The position numbers were made by a program, and so were the translations under genes. The notes under the pieces were generated by a model. The model did not search any database, had not been told where the DNA came from, and saw nothing but the letters and a program-made list of their open reading frames with translations. 64,000 nt of DNA from an uncultured Flavobacteriales bacterium (GTDB lineage: Bacteria > Bacteroidota > Bacteroidia > Flavobacteriales_D > Crocinitomicaceae), in NCBI GenBank assembly GCA_905478665.1, contig CAJQJL010000114.1, forward strand, positions 1 through 64,000, written 5' to 3'. Below are positions 7,884-16,781 of this stretch, one piece after another (the first letter of the stretch is position 1; each line of letters begins with the position of its first letter).

Positions 7884-9024
7884 ATATCAAGTGTAAAAGA
7901 TGCCCAATGTAACCTAACAGTGCACCTCCAGCAATAATCCACATTGCATTCAATTTGATCGGGCCAAATGTAAAGAAGATGCCAAATCCAGCAATAGCTG
8001 CTGTTTGCCAATTACCGACAGATTCTTGACCCATGTTAAATAAAACGGCGAGCATGATGCCTACTGCGGCAATATTTACGGAGTCAAGAAACCCACTTAA
8101 AAACTTGGATTTTCTCATTCTTGGAATAAGTGGATTCAATAAAAGAACAAATAGAAATGACGGAAGGAAGATCCCTACAGTCGCGGCAAGTGCTCCCCAA
8201 ACTCCACCCAATTGGAACCCAATGAATGTTGCGGTAGAAAGAACTGGTCCAGGTGTAAATTGTCCAACTGCTATTGCATCCATCAATTCTTGACGACTGA
8301 GTAATCCTGTTTCCACTAACTCTGCATCCAAGTACGCAAAAAGGACATATCCGCTACCGTATAATATCAGCCCTACTTTTAGAAATTTCCAAAAAATAGT
8401 TGACGTAAGCGCTTTTGTTGTAAATACTGCTGGAGCCTGAACTAACAAAAATGGAATTAAGTTCATTTTTTCTGTCTTCATCGAGTTTTTCGTGTAGAAA
8501 TAGAATGCACCTAGCAAACCTGCGCCCAGTAGAACAAAAACTTCATTCGTGTTTGGAAGTATACTGACAATAACTACCAATGCCCCAAGTATACCAAGTT
8601 CAACACTTTTTAAGGCTTTTTTACCTAATTTGTAAATAGCTCCAGCGATCACTGCAAGAACGGCTGGTTTTATCCCTACTATTAGTGGAGCAACGTCAGG
8701 CAAAGAGCCATAAGAGACGTATAGCCAAGCTAGAATTCCAGTTATTAATACTGCTGGAAAAATAAAGCTAATACCCGCAATAAACAATCCTAATACACCA
8801 CCCCGCTCATGACCACAATGCATAGTCATTTCTGTAGAGTTTGGCCCTGGAATTAAATTTGTTGCACCCATTAAATCCAGAAAATGTTGTCTGTCAATCC
8901 ATTTTCTTTTTTGAACGATTTCTTGTTCCATCATCGCTACGTGTGCTGCTGGGCCTCCAAAAGCGAAAGAACCTAACTTCAAAAACACAAGTGCAATTTC
9001 CTTTAGATGTTTTCTTTTTTTCAT
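7882..9024 (-). CDS. chrA: Chromate transporter family protein (ChrA-like)
   Basis: A 380-aa polytopic membrane protein with the two homologous halves of the CHR family. The first half has FGGPAAHVAMME and NLIPGPNSTEM; the second has GQFTPGPVLSTATFIG. The N-terminal KKRK stretch suggests a cytoplasmic start. Full-length CHR proteins are proton-coupled exporters of chromate, but many family members have no tested substrate. It lies downstream of the Na/Pi transporter on the same strand, separated by a terminator, so any joint expression would need read-through or its own promoter. Its place in a phosphate cluster leaves open another oxyanion as substrate; that is speculation. Confidence 0.88.
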   Translation of the reverse strand: MKKRKHLKEIALVFLKLGSFAFGGPAAHVAMMEQEIVQKRKWIDRQHFLDLMGATNLIPGPNSTEMTMHCGHERGGVLGLFIAGISFIFPAVLITGILAWLYVSYGSLPDVAPLIVGIKPAVLAVIAGAIYKLGKKALKSVELGILGALVVIVSILPNTNEVFVLLGAGLLGAFYFYTKNSMKTEKMNLIPFLLVQAPAVFTTKALTSTIFWKFLKVGLILYGSGYVLFAYLDAELVETGLLSRQELMDAIAVGQFTPGPVLSTATFIGFQLGGVWGALAATVGIFLPSFLFVLLLNPLIPRMRKSKFLSGFLDSVNIAAVGIMLAVLFNMGQESVGNWQTAAIAGFGIFFTFGPIKLNAMWIIAGGALLGYIGHLLHLI

Positions 9025-9030
9025 AGTCGT

Positions 9031-9055
9031 AAAAAAGGGGGCATTGCGCCCCCTT
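9031..9055 (-). terminator. Terminator of the Na/Pi cotransporter gene
   Basis: On the minus strand GGGGGC and GCCCCC pair around a GCAAT loop and are followed by six T. It lies between the Na/Pi stop codon (9077) and the chrA start (9024), so chrA is probably mostly transcribed separately. Confidence 0.85.
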
Positions 9056-9076
9056 CAGTATTTGTTGAGAACTTAC

Positions 9077-11479
9077 TTACTCTCTGTTTTTATCAGCTAC
9101 ATGCTCTGACACATTAATTATGTGATCACCTACTTTTTCAAGTGAAGAGAACAGATTGCTGTAGATCAACGCATTGTCAGTGTTTTCACCAGAACCAATT
9201 AAAGTAAGGTGTTCAGATCTTAATTGATCTCTAAGCTGGTTAATTTCTCTTTCTTTTGCAACAGCATCTTCAATTGAAATAGAACCGTATTCTGAGTTAA
9301 GATTTGCATTCATAATTTCAAATGCTTCATCAATAACATCGATCATTTTGTTCAAACCATTACGCTGTTCAGGAGTAAAGTAAATCTTGTTACTGTCCTT
9401 TCTCTCCAATGTTTTACCGATTTGATAGAAGATATCTCCAATTCGTTCGAGGTCTGTTGTTATGTTCAACATTCCACGCATACGTGTTGACGCCTCCATA
9501 CTCATTTCCAATCGAGCAGTTTGCCCAAGATAATCTGCAATCTCAACTTCTACACGATCCGTAATCTCCTCATACTTTTCAATTTTACCGAGCATTTTAT
9601 TTTTCTCTTTTCGGTCAGCTGAATTAATATAAGTTCGTGCAAATTGATTCATTTTAGAAGTGGTCTTACCAAACTTGGCAACCTCCTTCTTTGCTTCAAG
9701 AATACACAACTCTGCTGTTGATCCAAGAGGTCCGTCTATAAAATCCAATTTGAATTCTTCATCAGATTCTCCCTTAGACTTCACGGTTTTTTCTGCAATT
9801 TTAACGAGTTGCGGAACAAACCAGATTAACAGAAGAACATTAATCGTATTGAAGGCGGTATGGAAAAGAGCGATGGCTGTAGCAGCAACTGCCGCGTCAG
9901 TATAAGGATCTCCCGTAACAATTCCAGCCAACCCCTTCAGGAACAGATGGAATATTAGGAGCATCCAGGTGACCCCAATAATGTTAAACATAGAGTGGAT
10001 TCTGGCAGAACGCTTAGCGTGAACATTTGCAATTAGAGAGGCTAGCTCAGCCGTAATTGTTGTACCAATATTTTCTCCCAATACCATCGCACAAGCAACA
10101 TCAAAAGGAATTGTTCCCGCTGCAACCATGGCCAATGTCAATGCCATCGCTGCCGATGAAGATTGAATTACAACAGTTACCAACGCTCCTAGGAGTACAA
10201 ACATAACAGGCCCGTACCAAGCGTTCTTAAAGTCGACGAAGAACTGAACAATTGATGAGTCCGCATCCAAAGAAGGAACGGCATGTTTTAGTTCGTCTAA
10301 TCCCATAAATAATATACAGAATCCGAAGATCGCAGTAACCCATGCTCTAGCTTTTCCTTTAGAGATGAACAGTAAAGGAGCTGAGAGAGCCAAAATCATA
10401 AATGCATAACTAGAGATGCTTAACTTGAAACCTAATAGAACGATAATCCATGCTGTGATAGTTGTACCGATGTTTGCTCCCATCATTACTCCAGCAGACT
10501 GACGAAGGGTCATCAATCCTGCATTTACAAAACTTACGGTCATTACGGTTGTAACAGAAGATGACTGCACGATAGATGTGATTCCAAAACCAGTAAATAC
10601 TCCTTTGACACGATTCGATGTCATTGATCCGAGCATAGATCGAAGTTTACTTCCAGCAGCTTGCTGAAGACCTTCACTCATAAGTTTCATTCCAAAGATA
10701 AAGAAGGCTAGCGCACCAAGAAGAATTAGAAGCTTGGCAACACCCCAACCACGTTCGGTTTTACCTTTGGCCTTAGTTGACCATACCATTCGTGTTTTAT
10801 CTTCCTTCAATTTTTCAGTACCTCCACTTGGAGCAAATCCAAGGGCGAATTCGTACTTATCAGCGCCGTTAAGGTTCTTAATTTCTATTTTTTTGTCGAG
10901 GATAGAAATAGGCTCAGAATATTCCCAGTCTCCACCTGTAATACCATGCTTACTACGTCTCTTTGCAATGTCGTTTTGGTACTTAACAATTAATTGAATA
11001 TCTCTATCCTTTAGATTGTGCGCAACTTCATAGTCAATACTCCATGTTAGTTTTGCACTTTCTGGTCCGCCTTTAGCAATAAAATTTTCGAAGAGGTGCA
11101 TTCCTAAAGTATGAAACTCTTGCACTTCAGTCCATTCGTTGTTTACACCTATTTGCCAGTCGAAAAATAGGTTCTCATCAAGGCTGTCTATTACAATAGA
11201 AGTTGAATCAGAAGGAAAGGACTTCGTGTAGCTCCATTCTTTTGTTCCATTCAAACGATAGCGAATTTTTGCTTTTTCACCCGAAACACTCGATACCCAA
11301 TTTAAAGTAACCTCACCTACTTTGGTAGGTTCATTCGTGTCATCCTTATAATTTTTAAATAGTTCTGCGTTTAGCTTCGTAAATGAAGAGCTTACCGCAT
11401 TGGTGTCTTGGTCTTGACTGAAACCACTAAAAGCGAATGCCAGAAGGATTAAAGTTAGTACATGGAATTTCTTAAACAT
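9077..11479 (-). CDS. Na/Pi cotransporter with Fn3-like and PhoU-like domains
   Basis: The start is set at ATG 11479 (MFKKFHVLTL, 800 aa), which opens a signal peptide ending FSGFSQ; the frame extends to 11524 but that prefix would hide it. Residues about 50-235 are two fibronectin-III-like modules placed outside the cytoplasm. Then come transmembrane segments with the two QSSS motifs of the Na/Pi cotransporter family (305-308, 439-442), each followed by a GANIGTTIT or GENIGTTIT helix. The last 200 or so residues are helical and PhoU-like. Family members take up phosphate with sodium; PhoU-like tails regulate. Bacterial relatives of about 550 aa usually lack the N-terminal extension. It is divergent from the phosphate porin across a Pho-box array, giving an outer plus inner membrane route for phosphate. 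Confidence 0.9.
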   Translation of the reverse strand: MFKKFHVLTLILLAFAFSGFSQDQDTNAVSSSFTKLNAELFKNYKDDTNEPTKVGEVTLNWVSSVSGEKAKIRYRLNGTKEWSYTKSFPSDSTSIVIDSLDENLFFDWQIGVNNEWTEVQEFHTLGMHLFENFIAKGGPESAKLTWSIDYEVAHNLKDRDIQLIVKYQNDIAKRRSKHGITGGDWEYSEPISILDKKIEIKNLNGADKYEFALGFAPSGGTEKLKEDKTRMVWSTKAKGKTERGWGVAKLLILLGALAFFIFGMKLMSEGLQQAAGSKLRSMLGSMTSNRVKGVFTGFGITSIVQSSSVTTVMTVSFVNAGLMTLRQSAGVMMGANIGTTITAWIIVLLGFKLSISSYAFMILALSAPLLFISKGKARAWVTAIFGFCILFMGLDELKHAVPSLDADSSIVQFFVDFKNAWYGPVMFVLLGALVTVVIQSSSAAMALTLAMVAAGTIPFDVACAMVLGENIGTTITAELASLIANVHAKRSARIHSMFNIIGVTWMLLIFHLFLKGLAGIVTGDPYTDAAVAATAIALFHTAFNTINVLLLIWFVPQLVKIAEKTVKSKGESDEEFKLDFIDGPLGSTAELCILEAKKEVAKFGKTTSKMNQFARTYINSADRKEKNKMLGKIEKYEEITDRVEVEIADYLGQTARLEMSMEASTRMRGMLNITTDLERIGDIFYQIGKTLERKDSNKIYFTPEQRNGLNKMIDVIDEAFEIMNANLNSEYGSISIEDAVAKEREINQLRDQLRSEHLTLIGSGENTDNALIYSNLFSSLEKVGDHIINVSEHVADKNRE

Positions 11480-11548
11480 GAGCGTTTCGATTAAATACAA
11501 TTTTGGTGCGAATTTATGGCACAAAAATCAATTAGAAGCATTTTCTAT

Positions 11549-11626
11549 GTTAAGGAAAGGTTATCAAATAATCCACAAGTTAAGCTTTTGTTAACTCTGC
11601 ATGTCTCATGTTAATTGTGTGTTAAA
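11549..11626 (+). promoter_or_regulatory. Putative Pho-box array of the phosphate porin
   Basis: Six GTTANN hexamers on the plus strand start at 11549 (GTTAAG), 11560 (GTTATC), 11579 (GTTAAG), 11590 (GTTAAC), 11610 (GTTAAT) and 11621 (GTTAAA). They form three pairs with exactly 11 bp between members and 19-20 bp between pairs, so all lie on nearly the same DNA face. The last box is 7 bp before a -7 element (CATATTTG, 11633-11640). This is the layout of an activator such as PhoB replacing the -33 contact. The divergent Na/Pi gene may use the same sites. Confidence 0.65.
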
Positions 11627-11632
11627 TCGAAG

Positions 11633-11640
11633 CATATTTG
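11633..11640 (+). promoter_or_regulatory. Candidate -7 element of the porin gene
   Basis: CATATTTG matches TAnnTTTG except at the first base. It lies 24 bases before the porin ATG and directly after the GTTANN array. The predicted transcript would begin near 11646, ruling out the upstream in-frame ATG at 11601 as the start. Confidence 0.5.
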
Positions 11641-11663
11641 CACCAGAAATTAAACAAAACAAA

Positions 11664-12893
11664 ATGAACAAATCTATTTTAATTACCTGTTTTTTAATGG
11701 TTTCCATGGCAGGTTTTTCGCAAGAAAAGATCTCAACAAAGTTTGGGAAAGGTCTTTACAACGTAATCTCAGCAGACAGCTCATGGAGCATGAAGTTCGG
11801 TGTTCGATTTCAGTCGTTGTATGTCGGAGGTGTATCAATTAACGACACTGCTGGTTTCGGACTAGGAACGAATCAATTCCTAATTCGTCGTGCACGTTTG
11901 AAGTTTGGAGGGTTCGCATTTAGTCCAAAATTGAAGTACAAAATTGAGTTAGGTCTTTCGAATAGAGATTTGGGTAAAGTAGACTCAAGAAACAATTTCG
12001 CGCCAAAAATGATATTAGATGCGGTATTAAAATGGAACTTCTATCACAATTTTGAACTATGGGCGGGTCAAACAAAACTACCAGGTAATAGAGAGCGTGT
12101 TGTTTCTTCGGCAAATATGCAATTTGTAGATCGTTCATTGTTAAATAGTAATTATAATATCGACCGTGATATCGGTGTGCAATTACGTCACAACTTTACT
12201 ATCGGTAAGAATTTTGTAATTCGTGAAGCTATTGCTGTTTCACAGGGAGAAGGACGTAACTTGGTTCAAACGAACCTTGGAGGTCTTCAGTATACTGGAC
12301 GGTTGGAATTTTTACCAATGGGCAAGTTTTCGGGTAAAGGAGACTATATTATGTCGGATGTGAAGCGAGAGGAAAAGCCGAAATTAGCGATTGGCGTTAC
12401 GTATGACTACAATGATAGAGCAGTTAAGAATAAGAGCAATCAAGGTAGCTATATGATGTATGATAGAGATGGAGATGGAGATGATGACAGTTATTTTCAA
12501 TCAAACGTATCTACAATTTTTGCAGACTTGATGTTCAAGTGGAAAGGTTTCTCATTAATGGGTGAATATGCATTGAGAGATGCGGATGCGATTGAGCCAT
12601 CAGCCCTTGCAGATAACGGAGACACACTTACTGGACTTGTAAAAGTTGGAAGTGGATTGAATATTTGCGCAGGATATTTATTCAAGAAGAACTGGGAAGT
12701 AGCATTGAGGTATACGCAAATTACTCCAGAAGCGATAACAGGATCAAGCGCTCATCAGCAATATGGTTTGGGAATTTCTCGATACATCGTTGGACACGCG
12801 CTCAAGGTACAAGCAGATGTTAACTACCTAACAACTGAAGGATCTTCTGACAGCGGTTTGATGTATCGACTGCAGATAGACATACATTTCTAA
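11664..12893 (+). CDS. OprO/OprP-type phosphate-selective porin
   Basis: ATG 11664 begins a signal peptide (MNKSILITCFLMVSMAGFSQ) and gives a 409-aa outer-membrane barrel. The N-terminal strands (SWSMKFGVRFQSLYVGG, FLIRRARLKFGGFAFSPKLKYKIEL) and the run DAVLKWNFYHNFELWAGQTKLPGNRERV are characteristic of the porin O/P family. The in-frame ATG at 11601 would run through the regulatory repeats and mask the signal peptide, so I reject it. Family members form trimeric anion channels favouring phosphate or polyphosphate. The divergent inner-membrane Na/Pi transporter and the shared Pho-box array support this role here. A terminator follows at 12915. Confidence 0.88.
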   Translation: MNKSILITCFLMVSMAGFSQEKISTKFGKGLYNVISADSSWSMKFGVRFQSLYVGGVSINDTAGFGLGTNQFLIRRARLKFGGFAFSPKLKYKIELGLSNRDLGKVDSRNNFAPKMILDAVLKWNFYHNFELWAGQTKLPGNRERVVSSANMQFVDRSLLNSNYNIDRDIGVQLRHNFTIGKNFVIREAIAVSQGEGRNLVQTNLGGLQYTGRLEFLPMGKFSGKGDYIMSDVKREEKPKLAIGVTYDYNDRAVKNKSNQGSYMMYDRDGDGDDDSYFQSNVSTIFADLMFKWKGFSLMGEYALRDADAIEPSALADNGDTLTGLVKVGSGLNICAGYLFKKNWEVALRYTQITPEAITGSSAHQQYGLGISRYIVGHALKVQADVNYLTTEGSSDSGLMYRLQIDIHF

Positions 12894-12914
12894 GATAGAA
12901 AAGTGTAATAATTA

Positions 12915-12945
12915 AAAAATGCCATGGAAAACCATGGCATTTTTT
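12915..12945 (+). terminator. Terminator of the porin gene
   Basis: AAAATGCCATGG and CCATGGCATTTTT form a 12-13-bp stem with an AAAA loop and a T-run, 22 bases after the porin stop codon. The symmetric A/T flanks mean it could also serve the convergent small lipoprotein gene. Confidence 0.9.
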
Positions 12946-12968
12946 GGTTTATGGATTAAGCAGTCCAA

Positions 12969-13298
12969 TCACTTTGGAAAGGAATTTCCACCATCATCGT
13001 TTACTTCAATCTTACAATCAGGAAATTTCGCATAAACAAATCGAGCAATTTCTTTCATGTCCTCATCGGAGGTAAAACTTGTTTTTATTGAAATTTCTTT
13101 GGTGAGTTGACCATTATAAAGTTCCCACTCAGTATTACTTAATACACCTACAATTTCTCCATTCTTAAGAATGTTCCAGTTTTCAAGTGAATACCCTTTT
13201 TCGCTTATCTCTTCGGCGCTCATTATCAATTTTTCAGTTCCGCAAGAAACCAGAAATAATGAAATCGAAATTATCAGTGTTTGTGTCAAGTTTTTCAT
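12969..13298 (-). CDS. Small lipoprotein, unknown function
   Basis: From ATG 13298 this is a 109-aa protein with a signal peptide and lipobox (ISLFLVSCG, Cys19). The longer frame starting at 13367 would place 23 residues before that signal and is unlikely. The mature part is polar with few recognisable motifs (NTEWELYNGQLTKEISIKTSF, SDEDMKEIARFVYAKFPDCKIEV). The alternation of strands and a helix suggests a small compact domain. It stands alone, convergent with the porin gene. I do not recognise a family. Confidence 0.65.
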   Translation of the reverse strand: MKNLTQTLIISISLFLVSCGTEKLIMSAEEISEKGYSLENWNILKNGEIVGVLSNTEWELYNGQLTKEISIKTSFTSDEDMKEIARFVYAKFPDCKIEVNDDGGNSFPK

Positions 13299-13413
13299 GA
13301 GATCAAAATTAGATACTCTGAAGTGGATACATGTTAACAGAGAATTATTAGTACGATATGATTTCATGAAGAATGTTGATTTTTTTCACGATTGATTGAG
13401 GCGGCACTCAGAA

Positions 13414-13444
13414 TTTGATGGCATTTTTTTTGTACTTACATTTG
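13414..13444 (+). promoter_or_regulatory. Bacteroidota-type promoter of the regulator-tsaB operon
   Basis: TTTG at 13414-13417 and TACATTTG at 13437-13444 are separated by 19 bp, an exact fit to the -33/-7 pattern TTTG-N19-TAnnTTTG of the main Bacteroidota sigma factor. The expected start of transcription is near 13450, giving a leader of about 45 nt. Confidence 0.7.
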
Positions 13445-13495
13445 TAACGAACCGTATTTTCTATTGTTACTGGTTCAATGGCTTAAACTCAATTT

Positions 13496-14185
13496 ATGAA
13501 AACAAAAATCCTACTCGTTGAAGATGATGCAAGCTTAGGCTTCATTATCTCAGATCAACTAAAATCTGATGGCTATAGCGTAACCCTATGTACAGATGGC
13601 GCTGAAGGGTTTCAACGTTTTAATGAGGACACTTTTCACATGTGCATCTTTGACGTGATGATGCCTAAAAAAGACGGTTTCTCATTGGCAAAGGATATTC
13701 GTAAAATTGATTCTAACATTCCTATTTTATTTTTATCGGCAAAATCAAATGATGAGGATAAAGTTGAAGGATTTAAGTCGGGAGGAGATGACTATTTGAC
13801 AAAACCTTTCAATGTTGAAGAACTGCAGCTCAGAGTTGCAGCAATGTTGAGACGCATCAATATCCAACCAGAGGCTAAGGATGAAACGGTTTTTCAAATT
13901 GGCGAATATGCATTTGACACGGTTAACTTTAATTTGAAACACCCAAACTTTGAGAAGAACCTGACAAAAAAGGAAGCACAGATTTTAAAAATATTGTGCA
14001 AATTCATGAATCAGGTAGTAGCACGTGAAATTGTGCTGAATGGGGTTTGGGGTCAGGACGATTATTTTGTCGGTAGAAGTCTTGATGTCTTTATCACGAA
14101 GCTGAGAAAGTACTTGAAAGAAGACGACCGAATCCAAATTGCAAATATTCATGGAATAGGGTTTAAACTGGAAATTCAGGATTAG
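13496..14185 (+). CDS. Orphan OmpR-family response regulator
   Basis: A 229-aa response regulator. The receiver (about 4-115) has D10-D11, phospho-acceptor D53 (IFDVMMPKKDG), Ser81 at the switch position and K103 (LTKPF). The winged-helix effector domain covers about 130-225 (VGRSLDVFITKLRKYL). It is more distant from the two PhoB-like regulators than they are from each other. No kinase gene lies nearby. Its stop codon shares one base with the start of tsaB (TAGTG), so the two genes are co-transcribed and probably coupled. The signal and targets are unknown; similarity to RprY-type Bacteroidota regulators is an impression, not a test. Confidence 0.88.
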   Translation: MKTKILLVEDDASLGFIISDQLKSDGYSVTLCTDGAEGFQRFNEDTFHMCIFDVMMPKKDGFSLAKDIRKIDSNIPILFLSAKSNDEDKVEGFKSGGDDYLTKPFNVEELQLRVAAMLRRINIQPEAKDETVFQIGEYAFDTVNFNLKHPNFEKNLTKKEAQILKILCKFMNQVVAREIVLNGVWGQDDYFVGRSLDVFITKLRKYLKEDDRIQIANIHGIGFKLEIQD

Positions 14186-14865
14186 TGCAAACATTCATTC
14201 TACATCTAGAAACAGCAACAAAAGTGTGTTCAGTTGCTCTTTCAAATAACGGTAAGCTTATCGCGCAGAAGGAATCTCAAGAGGATGGCTATGCGCACGG
14301 TGAAAATTTGAATCTCTTTATTGAGGATGTGTTGGCTCAGGCTGGAATTTCAGCGAAAGAGTTGTCAGCAGTATCACTTGCTTCTGGTCCAGGTTCGTAT
14401 ACAGGTTTAAGAATTGGGGCAGCAACAGCAAAGGCATTATGTTATGCCTTGGGAATACCGTTAATTGCAATTGATGCCCTCACAAGCTTGAGTGCATTGG
14501 CTAGAACGAAATATCCTAATCAGAATTTGTGTGCTGTGATTGATGCACGTCGAATGGAGGTTTACAATCTAATACTTGACAGCAATGACGTTCCATTCAA
14601 GAAGATCTCAGCAGATATCATTGATTATGATTCTTATTCTGAACACGAACCCTTTGTTTGTTTTGGCGACGGTGCTGAGAAATTGATGGATCTCTGGCAG
14701 GACAAAAATTGCTCATTTGATCTGAGCATTAAATCTTCCGCTAAAGGACAGGTTGAATTGGCCTTTCAAAAATTTGAACAATCAGAATTTGAAGATGTCG
14801 CCTATTGGGAGCCATTTTATTTGAAAGATTTTATCGCTGGCAAGAAGTCAACTTCAGTAAAGTGA
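14185..14865 (+). CDS. tsaB: tRNA t6A biosynthesis protein TsaB
   Basis: A 226-aa protein matching TsaB (YeaZ), an actin-fold protease-like homologue that scaffolds TsaD in making threonylcarbamoyladenosine at position 37 of ANN-decoding tRNAs. The N-terminal ILHLETATKVCSVAL, the GENLNLFIEDVL helix and SLASGPGSYTGLRIG are diagnostic. The start codon is GTG, sharing its G with the TAG stop of the preceding regulator gene. The 3' end overlaps the convergent trpA by 12 bp. TsaD, TsaC and TsaE are not in the window. Confidence 0.93.
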   Translation: MQTFILHLETATKVCSVALSNNGKLIAQKESQEDGYAHGENLNLFIEDVLAQAGISAKELSAVSLASGPGSYTGLRIGAATAKALCYALGIPLIAIDALTSLSALARTKYPNQNLCAVIDARRMEVYNLILDSNDVPFKKISADIIDYDSYSEHEPFVCFGDGAEKLMDLWQDKNCSFDLSIKSSAKGQVELAFQKFEQSEFEDVAYWEPFYLKDFIAGKKSTSVK

Positions 14866-15588
14866 TTCTAAAAACTGTTCTTCAGTTCCCTTGCTAATAG
14901 CATTCAAAAAAGCAGATCCGATAATGGCACCATCGGCAACTTCGTAAACGTTTTCAACGTCACGTCTTGTTTTAATTCCAAAGCCAATGAAAAGTGGTGT
15001 AGTGCTGCACAATTCTTTTATTCGTTTGAATAATTTTTTATCCATACTAAGATCATTTTTTGATCCAGTAGTAGAATTGGATGAGACTAAATAGACAAAA
15101 CTCTTTCTACATAATTTCGCGATTCGTTGAATTCGTTCGTCATCCGTTTTTGGAGTAATTAAAAAACATGGATAGACTTTATATTTTTCAAATAGGGATT
15201 GATAAAAACGTTCGTAGATCTCTAAACTCATGTCGGGTAGAATTACGGTTTGAACCTTTACTTCTTGGCATTTCTTTAAAAATAGTTCCAGGCCGAATGC
15301 GATCACGGGATTTACATACCCCATCATAACAATTGGGATATTCATCTTACGCATACTGAGTTGTTCAAAGAGAATCTCCAGGTTCATTCCATTTTTTAGC
15401 GCTATCCGACTGGTTTCTTGAATCATTGGCCCATCTGCCATCGGGTCTGAAAATGGTATGCCAACTTCAATGAAATCGACTCCTTGTGTTGAGAGCACCG
15501 AAATTTGATCATTTAAACTTTCTACGTTTGGGTAGCCAGCTGTAGTAAAGATGCTTAGTTGCTTATGTTTTTTTACAAATACATTCAT
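14854..15588 (-). CDS. trpA: Tryptophan synthase alpha chain
   Basis: 244 aa; cleaves indole-3-glycerol phosphate to indole and glyceraldehyde 3-phosphate, channelling indole to TrpB. The catalytic pair is E41 (VDFIEVGIPFSDP) and D52 (MADGP). The C-terminal phosphate-binding loop reads GFGIKTRRDV and DGAIIGSAF. It is a little shorter than the common length of about 265 aa. It is last in the trp operon, 2 bp after trpB. I find no terminator after it: its end overlaps the convergent tsaB by 12 bp. Confidence 0.95.
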   Translation of the reverse strand: MNVFVKKHKQLSIFTTAGYPNVESLNDQISVLSTQGVDFIEVGIPFSDPMADGPMIQETSRIALKNGMNLEILFEQLSMRKMNIPIVMMGYVNPVIAFGLELFLKKCQEVKVQTVILPDMSLEIYERFYQSLFEKYKVYPCFLITPKTDDERIQRIAKLCRKSFVYLVSSNSTTGSKNDLSMDKKLFKRIKELCSTTPLFIGFGIKTRRDVENVYEVADGAIIGSAFLNAISKGTEEQFLESLY

Positions 15589-15590
15589 TG

Positions 15591-16781
15591 CTAGAAATAT
15601 TGCTTATACGTTGCCATGTCCTTGTCTCCTCTCCCTGATAAATTAACAACAACTATATCCGATTTAAACAGTTCGATTTTATCCAAGGCAGCAAGCGCAT
15701 GGGCACTTTCTAGCGCAGGGATAATTCCCTCTGTCTTTGTTAACTCTCGCGCCGCAAATAATGCTTCTTCATCCGTAACGGAAGTTGCTTTCGTTCTCCC
15801 CTCCTTGATTGAGTGAGCATGCAATGGACCTATTCCTGGATAGTCTAACCCTGCTGAAATGGAATATGGTTCAATAATTTGTCCATGTGCATTCTGCATT
15901 AGTAGCGTCATACTTCCATGAATGACACCTTGGCTCCCAAGCATTGAGGTTGCTGCTGAGGCACCGCTTTTAAGACCTTTTCCAGCGGCTTCTACAGCGA
16001 TTAATTCCACTGTCTCTTCTTCGTAGAAATGATAAAATGCACCTGCTGCATTGCTCCCACCTCCAACACATGCGATCACTTTTGTAGGGAGTTCATTTCC
16101 TGTTTTTTCAAGAAGTTGAATGCGCATTTCTTCAGAAATAATGGATTGAAAATCAGTAACAATCATCGGGTAGGGGTGAGGTCCGACAACACTTCCAATG
16201 AGGTAATAAGCATCAGGATGGTTAATCCAATAACGGATTGCTTCGTTTGTCGCATCTTTCAGGGTTTTACTTCCGCTTTTAGCAGGTATAACCTCCGCAC
16301 CTAAAAATTTCATCCGTTGAACGTTGGGAGCTTGTCTTTCAATGTCAATTTCTCCCATGTACACAATACATTTCAAATTCATCAACGCGCTAGCTGTAGC
16401 GGTCGCGACGCCGTGTTGACCTGCTCCTGTTTCAGCGACAACGGTTGTTTTACCCATTTTTTTTGCGAGTAATATTTGTCCCAAGGCATTGTTTATTTTG
16501 TGAGCACCAGTATGATTCAAATCTTCTCGTTTCAGATAAATGGAACAGGAGTGTTTAATACTTAATTTCTCAGAATAGTAGAGAGGAGTGGGTCGACCTA
16601 CGTAGTCTTTTAAGAGAGTTATATATTCTTCCTTAAAAGAAGGAGTGTCTTTAACCTGCAAATAGAATTTTTCCAGTTCTTCGATGTTTGGACGAAGTAG
16701 TTCGGGGACAAACGCACCTCCATACTCGCCATAAAACCCCATTTCATCGGGTCGAGTGTGTTTAGTTGTTCTTAATTCCAT
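15591..16781 (-). CDS. trpB: Tryptophan synthase beta chain
   Basis: 396 aa, normal length. It condenses indole with serine to tryptophan using pyridoxal phosphate. The lysine that binds the cofactor is K95 ([12 protein letters not shown]), and the phosphate-binding glycine loop is [10 protein letters not shown]. The start ATG lies 20 bp inside trpF, so translation is coupled to it. Confidence 0.97.
   Translation of the reverse strand: MELRTTKHTRPDEMGFYGEYGGAFVPELLRPNIEELEKFYLQVKDTPSFKEEYITLLKDYVGRPTPLYYSEKLSIKHSCSIYLKREDLNHTGAHKINNALGQILLAKKMGKTTVVAETGAGQHGVATATASALMNLKCIVYMGEIDIERQAPNVQRMKFLGAEVIPAKSGSKTLKDATNEAIRYWINHPDAYYLIGSVVGPHPYPMIVTDFQSIISEEMRIQLLEKTGNELPTKVIACVGGGSNAAGAFYHFYEEETVELIAVEAAGKGLKSGASAATSMLGSQGVIHGSMTLLMQNAHGQIIEPYSISAGLDYPGIGPLHAHSIKEGRTKATSVTDEEALFAARELTKTEGIIPALESAHALAALDKIELFKSDIVVVNLSGRGDKDMATYKQYF

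Noticed and set aside
7784-8011. 75-aa minus-strand ORF overlapping the chrA end
   Set aside because: It is out of frame with chrA, which has full family motifs over the shared part, and it runs through the terminator.
11601-11663. Extended start for the phosphate porin
   Set aside because: It overlaps the GTTANN boxes and -7 element, so it would not be transcribed, and the signal peptide starts at ATG 11664.
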